DNA of 46,265 nucleotides from Candidatus Gastranaerophilales bacterium (GTDB lineage Bacteria > Cyanobacteriota > Vampirovibrionia > Gastranaerophilales > Gastranaerophilaceae), in contig CALUUH010000014.1 of assembly GCA_944323875.1 (NCBI GenBank), positions 1-46,265 on the forward strand. The letters run 5' to 3'. This document shows positions 40,684 through 46,265 of the stretch, one piece after another. Positions within the stretch are counted from its first letter, which is position 1; the number at the start of each line of letters is the position of its first letter. A model generated the notes under the pieces. That model worked only from the letters and a program-made list of their open reading frames with translations, did no database searches and had not been told where the DNA came from. The position numbers and the translations under genes were made by a program.

Positions 40684-42203
40684 TTCTTATGGAAGTTACG
40701 CCACTTAAAGTTCGGATAAGTTCTGCGAATTTTTGCCCAGTCAACTTCTACATTATAATCTTTTACCCCTTTGGCTTCCTGCCAGTCTTTAATGAAATCT
40801 ACGCAGGCATGGTCAATATAATGAAGTCTTTCAGCACAAACATAAATATCTTTATCCTCCGGCAGTTTTTCAAAAACTTCTATTAATTGCGGAAGCTGCA
40901 GGAAAATGATATTGCCTGAAAGTTTTACAACTGTTCTGTTTGCTTCATCTTCAACACGGATATTTACGCGTAAAATCTTGAATACGCTTTTTGCCAGAGC
41001 AGCGCCAAAACCGATTAATATACCTTCAAACAAGTTTGTAAAGAGTATTGAAACCAGAGTAATCATATAGATAAGAAATTCACCTTTGCTCAGGCGGTAG
41101 AGGTTTTTAGCGGCTCCGATATCAACGAGTTTAAACCCTGTATAAACGAGTATTGCGGCTAATGCGGCTTGCGGAATACAGTTTAGTAATTGCGGATAAA
41201 AAGATACAAATAACAGTATCCAGAAGCCGTGCAGCATTGTAGATAATCTTGTTTGTGCCTCTGCATTAATATTGGCCGCACTTCTGACTATTACCCCTGT
41301 CAGCGGCAGGCCGCCGACAAGACCGGATAATGAATTCCCTATTCCTTGCGCTATAATCTCTTTATTGTAATCTGTTTTAGATCGTTCGCACATTTTATCT
41401 ATTGCATTTGATGTCAAAAGGGTTTCTGCGCTTGCAATAAAAGTTATAATAAGTGCGCTAAACAGGATTTTCCCGTCAAAAATATATTTAAAATCAGACA
41501 AATTCATAAGTTTTACATCTGACCAGAAATTATGTCCGAGTGATATATAGTGAATGTCAAAATGCCAGAACGCGGCCATTAAAGAGGCTGCAATAACCGC
41601 AACAAGCGCTGACGGAATAAGTTTAAAGCGTTTGTCAGGAATATTATTCCATAAAACAATAATTCCTATTGTCATAATTCCGATAAATGCAGCGTGGTGG
41701 TGCTGTGACCCGTCAAATGGCAAAACAGAATTGTATATTACGGAAAACAAGTCTGCAATATTTGCAAAAAATGTATTTTGCGGTTTGCTGTCAAGCATTA
41801 TATGGAATTGCGAAAGAAAGATAGAAATACCAATACCGGCCAGCATCCCCTGAATAATTGCCGGTGAAATTGCCCTGAACCACTTTCCCAGAGAAAACAG
41901 GCCGAATGTAATTTGCAGCAGCCCGACAACAAATATGATAAAAAATAATTTATCTATTCCCTGAGTTTGGATAATATCGACAATTATCAAAATAAGTCCG
42001 GCCGCAGGGCCTGATACCTGCAGCGAATTACCTGAAAATGCTCCCACCACAATTCCGCCGATTATAGCGGCAATCAATCCGCTGTATACAGGAAGACCGC
42101 AGGCTATTGAGATACCTATTGCAAGCGGCATTGCTATTAAAAAAACAATTATAGACGCTAAAAAGTCTTTCTTCAATGTTACTATGTTAAACAAATTTTC
42201 CAT
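40680..42203 (-). CDS. SulP-family anion transporter with STAS domain
   Basis: The 507-residue protein has 10-14 membrane segments. Its SLC26/SulP features are an early FLIAMPLAIGISIACGLPVY, SGPAAGLILI, then FIASAETLLTSNAID and GLPLTGVIVRSAANI. A C-terminal STAS domain (about 425-495) carries VVKLSGNIIFLQLPQL and YIDHACVDFIKDW. Members carry sulphate, bicarbonate or dicarboxylates; cyanobacterial BicA is one. The substrate cannot be told from the sequence. Its 3' end overlaps the TolC-like stop by 4 bases on the other strand. Confidence 0.9.
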   Translation of the reverse strand: MENLFNIVTLKKDFLASIIVFLIAMPLAIGISIACGLPVYSGLIAAIIGGIVVGAFSGNSLQVSGPAAGLILIIVDIIQTQGIDKLFFIIFVVGLLQITFGLFSLGKWFRAISPAIIQGMLAGIGISIFLSQFHIMLDSKPQNTFFANIADLFSVIYNSVLPFDGSQHHHAAFIGIMTIGIIVLWNNIPDKRFKLIPSALVAVIAASLMAAFWHFDIHYISLGHNFWSDVKLMNLSDFKYIFDGKILFSALIITFIASAETLLTSNAIDKMCERSKTDYNKEIIAQGIGNSLSGLVGGLPLTGVIVRSAANINAEAQTRLSTMLHGFWILLFVSFYPQLLNCIPQAALAAILVYTGFKLVDIGAAKNLYRLSKGEFLIYMITLVSILFTNLFEGILIGFGAALAKSVFKILRVNIRVEDEANRTVVKLSGNIIFLQLPQLIEVFEKLPEDKDIYVCAERLHYIDHACVDFIKDWQEAKGVKDYNVEVDWAKIRRTYPNFKWRNFHKN

Positions 42204-42541
42204 ACAATCAATAATAACAGATACAAAAATTATGACAAGTATCTTATAAAAAATCGGGCATCCCTTATAAAAAAAATTTTTGGGGCATCCCTTTGATTTT
42301 TATCAAAAAATGGCAAATTTTTGACTTCTGAAAACGCTTGTGCCGCAATGCTTTTACCCACTTGGTGTCCCCATTTTCGTGGACATGTTTTCGTCTACAT
42401 GTTTTCGCTGACTTGTTATTTGTTTCGCAATTCGTTATATTAAGAATAGCCGGAGTTGGTATACAAAGGTTAAACTGTTTTAAAGCATTAAGCATAAGGT
42501 TTTTCCAGAACAGATTACCAACATTGATGGAGGGCTTGGCT
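42204..42541. other. Non-coding boundary between SulP gene and tail module
   Basis: No gene is supported here. GGGCATCCCTT occurs twice (42256-42266 and 42283-42293). An imperfect tandem of ACATGTTTTCGTCT and ACATGTTTTCGCTG lies near 42383-42410. These may be regulatory or attachment sequences, since the tail module starts just after. No integrase or obvious promoter was found. Confidence 0.4.
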
Positions 42542-42916
42542 TTGGATAAATATATTTACTGCTGCGGGTTTAAACAACTTTGCAAAGTTTATGACCTGCC
42601 GACTAATTGTGGTGTCTGGAAAAAGTTTTATTTTATTGACGAGTGTGCTGTGTGTAAGCGTTCTGTCGCCGTAATACAGCTATGCACTGAAAAAGGTGAA
42701 ATAAAAACTTTGAAAAGATGTTCCGGTAAAAAAGCTGTTGAATTGAGAAATAAGCTAACTCTTAAGGTCTTAACTTTCAATAACATAGCAAAAGGTACGC
42801 TTGAAGATGAAAGAAGATATTACAACAATTTCGGAATTATTTACAACTTCAACAACAAACGCATCGGAACAAATGAAGATTTTTGCAAAAAAGGAAAAGT
42901 TTATGAAAACAAATGA
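42542..42916 (+). CDS. Cysteine-rich small protein at the head of the tail module
   Basis: From the TTG at 42542 (GGAGGG 7 bases upstream) the frame gives 124 residues; an ATG at 42527 is an alternative. The N-terminal half holds several Cys residues in pairs (YCCGF, KQLCKV, TNCGVW, DECAVCKRS), which suggests a zinc-binding fold. The C-terminal half is basic and Asn-rich (YYNNFGIIYNFNNKRIG). No known family is recognised. It overlaps the next gene by 14 bases and reads into the tail genes, so it may regulate or belong to them. Confidence 0.6.
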   Translation: MDKYIYCCGFKQLCKVYDLPTNCGVWKKFYFIDECAVCKRSVAVIQLCTEKGEIKTLKRCSGKKAVELRNKLTLKVLTFNNIAKGTLEDERRYYNNFGIIYNFNNKRIGTNEDFCKKGKVYENK

Positions 42917-43457
42917 AGTAAAAAAGATTATTTATGAACATCTGAAAGAAAAAATTTTTGAAGCATTCCCGGAACATTTTGAATTAATGGAATATGCAAA
43001 AGATGAAATTTTTTGGGGCAGATTAAAAAACGAGGCTTCGGACAAGATTTATATTACACTGATTGACAAGAAAATCTCAAAACTGAACAAGCGTTATGAA
43101 GAATACGAACAGAACGGAAAGTATTATTACAAAAAATCTAAACAGGTGCTTGTAACATTCGGTGTTTATGCAAATGCTTCCGAAGATTTTTTTCATTTTG
43201 CCGACAAACTTACTGTAGAAATTATTGAGTTTATCGAAAGTCTTTTTACCGAATCTCAGGATACATTCAATAAGTTAGCTGAACAGGGTATTGTAATCAA
43301 TGAACTGGCTGCATCGGATATTAAAGATTTTAGCAAATTATCTACTCATACCCAGCAGTTCAGAAAAGAAATTGATATACCATTTGAATATGAAGATATT
43401 GTGGAATTTACCCCTGAATTAGGTAAAGATTTAGATATGAATATCAAATGGCTGTAA
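42903..43457 (+). CDS. Putative phage tail terminator/neck-type protein
   Basis: The 184-residue protein starts at the ATG 42903 with AAGGAAAAG upstream; a longer frame from 42801 has no ribosome site. KYYYKKSKQVLVTFGVYANA and the following helical FADKLTVEIIEFIESLF resemble the tail terminator or LIC_12616-type proteins found just before phage sheath genes. It ends EFTPELGKDLDMNIKWL. The assignment rests mostly on position before the sheath gene and on fold-like features. Confidence 0.5.
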   Translation: MKTNEVKKIIYEHLKEKIFEAFPEHFELMEYAKDEIFWGRLKNEASDKIYITLIDKKISKLNKRYEEYEQNGKYYYKKSKQVLVTFGVYANASEDFFHFADKLTVEIIEFIESLFTESQDTFNKLAEQGIVINELAASDIKDFSKLSTHTQQFRKEIDIPFEYEDIVEFTPELGKDLDMNIKWL

Positions 43458-43509
43458 GCAGGTTTTGCAGCCTTATTTATTGTACACATTAAAAAGAAAA
43501 GGAGAACTA

Positions 43510-44658
43510 ATGAGCACAGTTTATGAAGACTTAGTTAGTATTCTTTTTAAGCTGCCTGACGGGCGAAGCTTGGAAGAATACTTCAAAAATGTACTTTTAG
43601 TAGGAAAATTCACAGATCTGGAATTGCAGGAAGATGTGGAATTTCCGGAAGGCGGCGTAAAAAAATACGCGTCTTATGATGAAATTATTGCAGACTTTTT
43701 ACCGACTTCTCAGGTTGCGATTGAAGCTAATGCAATGTTTGCACAAAAAAACAATACGCAGACAACTTCTCAAATCAAATACCTTATAGTCGCAAGACAG
43801 GAAGATGATGAGACCGCGACGCAGGCGCTTGATAAGGCAAAAGCTTTTGACGGACGCTTTGTAAAAATTGTTCCCCTGTCAAGAACGGCAGCAGACCTTA
43901 AAGAAATTGCAAACTGGTGCAGCACAAACGACAGATTTTGCGATATGGCGGTTACTAATACGAGTGATGTTACGGATATTGTTGCCGGTGAAAACAATTA
44001 TGTATACGCCATTTTCAGAAAAACAGCAACCGATCCTATTGCATCTGCAGTTGCCTCAACTTCAACCTGCGGCTATTTCGGAGCAAAAGACGGTTCCGCG
44101 CAATTTACGCAATTAAGCGGTATTTTGCCGGAAACCTATACAGGTGCGGAAATTTCTGATATGAAATCCAAAAATATAGCGTTCTACACAAATGTTTCAC
44201 CGATTGACGGCGGAAATACCGATAGTTTCGGTTACAACTGGATTATCGGCTCAAGAATGCTTGGCGGTGAATTAAGACAGCGTGAAATGATTAGGCACTA
44301 TATTAAAAAATCCATGGGCTTAATGGCTTTGGAATTCTTTAATCAAAAACCTGTTTATGACGAAACCGGAAACAATCTTTTGTTATCAATGGCGCATAAA
44401 CGTTTCAGAAGCTTCCAGACATATAATCTGGTTGTTCCGACAACAAATGATCAGGTCGGTTATTACTTGAATGTAGTTCCGATTAGAGTTGGGGCAAATT
44501 GTATTAAAAATACCGATTTGGAAGCGTATGAAAATAAAAAATTCAAACTGACCGGATATTATGTGGACTCAATCGTGGGTGAAAAAGTAGCATTCACATT
44601 CTACGTAGATCCGACAGATGAACAAATAGAAGAAATTGTAGGCGAAGATGCCGAGTAA
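43510..44658 (+). CDS. Phage tail sheath-like protein (DUF3383 family)
   Basis: The 382-residue protein has the layout of DUF3383, the sheath-like family of contractile phage tails. It has an N-terminal domain (VAIEANAMFAQKNN), a Rossmann-like middle with YLIVARQEDDETATQALDKA and LKEIANWCSTNDRFCDMAV, and the C-terminal part GSRMLGGELRQREMIRHYIK and YYLNVVPIRV. The AAGGAGAA site upstream of 43510 fixes the start. The tube gene follows after 27 bp. Sheath contraction drives the tube through the target envelope. Confidence 0.78.
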   Translation: MSTVYEDLVSILFKLPDGRSLEEYFKNVLLVGKFTDLELQEDVEFPEGGVKKYASYDEIIADFLPTSQVAIEANAMFAQKNNTQTTSQIKYLIVARQEDDETATQALDKAKAFDGRFVKIVPLSRTAADLKEIANWCSTNDRFCDMAVTNTSDVTDIVAGENNYVYAIFRKTATDPIASAVASTSTCGYFGAKDGSAQFTQLSGILPETYTGAEISDMKSKNIAFYTNVSPIDGGNTDSFGYNWIIGSRMLGGELRQREMIRHYIKKSMGLMALEFFNQKPVYDETGNNLLLSMAHKRFRSFQTYNLVVPTTNDQVGYYLNVVPIRVGANCIKNTDLEAYENKKFKLTGYYVDSIVGEKVAFTFYVDPTDEQIEEIVGEDAE

Positions 44659-44685
44659 AACTTAGTTAATAGGAGAAAATAAAAA

Positions 44686-45066
44686 ATGACAGTTTATGAC
44701 AGTAAGAATATACAATTTATCTGGCGTGAATTAACCCTGACCGGAACGGGCGATGACCACGCATATAGTATAACCCAGCAGGGTGAAAGTATTCAGCCCT
44801 ACAAAGGAGTTCAGGGTGAAGGGCTGAACATTGTGAACAATCAGCGTCAATGGCGTATAACAAGAACCTTCAAGGTAGACAGTCCGAGTCTTGCCGGATT
44901 GATTGAGGACAATTTAAACTGTGTAGAGGACACGCTAGTTGTGCGTGATTTGAATACAGGCAAAACAGATACATTTACGGATTGCGTAATACTAAATATA
45001 TCAGGTGAACAAGATGCGCGAACCAGAACTGTTACATGGAGTGCGCTCTACAGAAACGGTAAATAG
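44686..45066 (+). CDS. Phage tail tube-like protein
   Basis: The 126-residue protein is all-beta and sits directly after the sheath gene, the usual place for the tube subunit. MTVYDSKNIQFIWRELTLTG and the WRITRTFKVDSPSLAGLIED segment resemble the DUF3277 tube family; the end is TVTWSALYRNGK. AGGAGAA precedes the ATG. A strong terminator follows, so sheath and tube may be made in excess over later genes. Confidence 0.7.
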   Translation: MTVYDSKNIQFIWRELTLTGTGDDHAYSITQQGESIQPYKGVQGEGLNIVNNQRQWRITRTFKVDSPSLAGLIEDNLNCVEDTLVVRDLNTGKTDTFTDCVILNISGEQDARTRTVTWSALYRNGK

Positions 45067-45082
45067 AATATGCCGATTAGGC

Positions 45083-45121
45083 TGCATGGTAAGGCCCTCT
45101 GGCCTTGCCATGCATGTTTTT
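45083..45121 (+). terminator. Strong terminator inside the tail operon
   Basis: TGCATGGTAAGGCC (45083-45096) pairs with GGCCTTGCCATGCA (45101-45114) with one G-T pair, and TGTTTTTAG follows. It lies between tube and chaperone genes and probably lowers expression of the genes beyond. Confidence 0.8.
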
Positions 45122-45161
45122 AGTTAGATAAAAGAAAAAAATAAATAAGGAGAAAAAATAA

Positions 45162-45638
45162 ATGACAATAGAATGCAAAGTAAACGGACATACATACACA
45201 ACCTCACCTTTATATTTTGAAGAATTTACAACATTAGGTTTTATAGTCGAAGAGAAATTATTTCCATTTTTTGCCTGCTTGAGTGCCTGTCTTGCTAATA
45301 ATCTAACAGATCCAGAATTATTAACCGCATTATATAAAGCTTGTAAGGACATTTTTAATCGTGAAGATTTAAAATACATATCAAATTTGGCATTAAATAG
45401 GGAACATTTGTTAATAGACGGGAAAAAATTAGATCAGGCAGAGTGGGAAAAACACTGGCAGAAGGTAGGATTTATAGAGTATCGAATTGTTGTAATGAAA
45501 TTTATACAGGAGAATATCGGAAATTTTACGAGTTTGTCCGCTCTCATACCGGCGGAGTGGGCGGATCGGATAATGAGCCGTGTAAAAGAGAGATTATCAG
45601 TGATGTTAATGCAGATAAACGAACAATCACAAAAATAG
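45162..45638 (+). CDS. Putative tail assembly chaperone, short form
   Basis: The 158-residue acidic, helical protein lies after the tube gene, where phages keep the tail assembly chaperone (the gpG position). It begins MTIECKVNGHTYTTSPLYF, a small beta motif, then helices such as LLTALYKACKDIFN and ADRIMSRVKERLSVML. AAGGAG lies upstream. It ends in CAA AAA TAG. A -1 slip on the A5 run would continue into the frame that runs to 45832. The assignment combines position with this overlap; similarity to a named family was not established. Confidence 0.6.
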   Translation: MTIECKVNGHTYTTSPLYFEEFTTLGFIVEEKLFPFFACLSACLANNLTDPELLTALYKACKDIFNREDLKYISNLALNREHLLIDGKKLDQAEWEKHWQKVGFIEYRIVVMKFIQENIGNFTSLSALIPAEWADRIMSRVKERLSVMLMQINEQSQK

Positions 45639-45832
45639 AAGCAGATGCATTAGAACGAATAATGGATATCTTTATAGCTAATAAGAAGGCAAATTTTAGG
45701 ATGTCATTGCAAGAAATTAAGGAAATGCCCCCCAGAGAGTGTTGGATTTTGGAAAGACATTTGAAAAAAGAACTTGAAAAGTTAAAAGAGTTGCAGGAAA
45801 AATATAAATTAAGGCTGACAACAAAAAGATAA
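45635..45832 (+). CDS. -1 frameshift extension of the tail chaperone (gpGT-like)
   Basis: The -1 frame is open from 45401 to 45832 but has no good start of its own; a GTG at 45443 lacks a clear ribosome site. A -1 slip of the lysine tRNA at A5 (45631-45635), just before TAG, pairs fully on AAA and continues IEADALERIMDIFIANKKAN and on to LRLTTKR. The fused product would have 223 residues. Lambda G/GT and many other tail chaperones use the same device. Confidence 0.55.
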   Translation: MEADALERIMDIFIANKKANFRMSLQEIKEMPPRECWILERHLKKELEKLKELQEKYKLRLTTKR

Positions 45833-45842
45833 AAGACAACCT

Positions 45843-46262
45843 TTAATTAAAATAGAGGAAATGAATTTGGTAGAAAAATATTGGAGAAATAATAAGAGCT
45901 AACAAATCTAAAAATTCACTATAATATAAAATAAATCTATCCCATTTACTAAACTTTTCTATTTTCGTTAGTCCTAAGCAATAAGCTTTACATTTTAATA
46001 CAATATTCTTTCGAATAGCAGTTTCAAAAACTAGCATTATAATAAAAACAGGCAATAGAAAAATAAATATGTCAGAAAGGCCAACTAAAGCTTCCAACAT
46101 AGCATACGCAATAAACAAAAAATAGAACCATTTAAAGCTATATGCTAATTTATATTTTTGAAAAAGTTCACTTTGTTCAATTGTTGCGAACTTCATATCC
46201 TCAACTGCTTCTAAATCTATTTCATTGTTATCATAGTATTTTTTGTGGTAAGAAAACATCAT
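45843..46262 (-). CDS. Small integral membrane protein, possibly extending past the window
   Basis: At least 139 residues are encoded against the direction of the tail genes. The N-terminal 45 residues are polar (YHKKYYDNNEIDLEAVEDMK). Two membrane segments follow (WFYFLFIAYAMLEALVGL and IFIFLLPVFIIMLVFE) and a third lies near the C-terminus (LLALIISPIFFYQIHFLYF). The ATG at 46262 is 3 bases from the window end, so the true start and any ribosome site are not visible. No family is recognised. It may be a cargo gene within the tail locus. Confidence 0.6.
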   Translation of the reverse strand: MMFSYHKKYYDNNEIDLEAVEDMKFATIEQSELFQKYKLAYSFKWFYFLFIAYAMLEALVGLSDIFIFLLPVFIIMLVFETAIRKNIVLKCKAYCLGLTKIEKFSKWDRFILYYSEFLDLLALIISPIFFYQIHFLYFN

Positions 46263-46265
46263 ATA

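Noticed and set aside
42265-42495. Minus-strand ORF MLNALKQFNLCIPTP
   Set aside because: No ribosome site, low-complexity basic content, and it lies across short tandem repeats in the spacer before the tail module.

Overview
The window reads as a chromosomal segment from a non-photosynthetic, gut-type relative of Cyanobacteria (Melainabacteria/Vampirovibrionia, probably Gastranaerophilales). Three things support this. The RNA polymerase beta-prime subunit is split into rpoC1 and rpoC2, as in Cyanobacteria. RpoC2 carries a very large insertion in its trigger loop. The genome is AT-rich and encodes a diderm envelope (lpxI, lpxB, an LptA/LptD-like protein and a TolC-type channel) with no photosynthesis gene in sight. 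The placement is an inference from gene content; no phylogeny was run.

Layout. 1-9764: a partial secreted protein on the minus strand, then rpoB-rpoC1-rpoC2 closed by a strong hairpin. 9765-11743: a prepilin-like gene (P1, minus strand) with a repeat-rich 3' flank, divergent from an XRE-type regulator. 11744-16647: a small protein, a thioredoxin/CcdA thiol pair, then ribH-murQ-gpsA and a PSP1-domain gene. 16644-20686: a frameshifted small gene, an anchored envelope protein, mutS and an unknown glycine-rich protein. 20747-23274: a truncated prepilin leader with a 12-G tract, a second prepilin-like gene (P2), and about 650 bp of hairpin repeats. 23272-26287 (minus): an NTPase-TPR protein overlapping rsmG. 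26345-32549: an envelope operon (small membrane protein, M23 hydrolase with coiled coil, LptA/LptD-like protein, class II aldolase, lpxI, lpxB). 32587-36746: an unknown membrane protein, a dGTPase-like gene, and uvrC on the opposite strand.

36857-37903 is non-coding and repeat-rich. It holds a structured tRNA-like element, tRNA-Met(CAU), three tandem units of about 178 bp that each copy the tRNA 3' end, and a REP-flanked RAYT transposase remnant. 37914-42203 is an efflux locus (an EmrA-AraC chimera, marR, a TolC-like gene with a clear MarR-type operator) and a SulP transporter. 42542-46265 is a contractile-tail module (terminator-like protein, DUF3383 sheath, tube, tail chaperone with a -1 frameshift extension) with no head genes on its left side.

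The most interesting signal is in P1 and P2. Both are type IV pilin-like proteins that end in a C-type-lectin/FGE-like tail. Their last 30-35 codons are enriched for NNC codons (23 of 35 and 20 of 30) in an AT-rich genome, and the two tails diverge strongly while the bodies stay similar. This is the footprint expected of diversity-generating retroelement targets whose template has many AAC codons. No reverse transcriptase or template repeat was recognised in the window, so any retroelement would act in trans. Both genes also have long N-terminal leaders written in dispersed DNA repeats that are kept in frame, and a shared repeat module downstream. They look like related cassettes.
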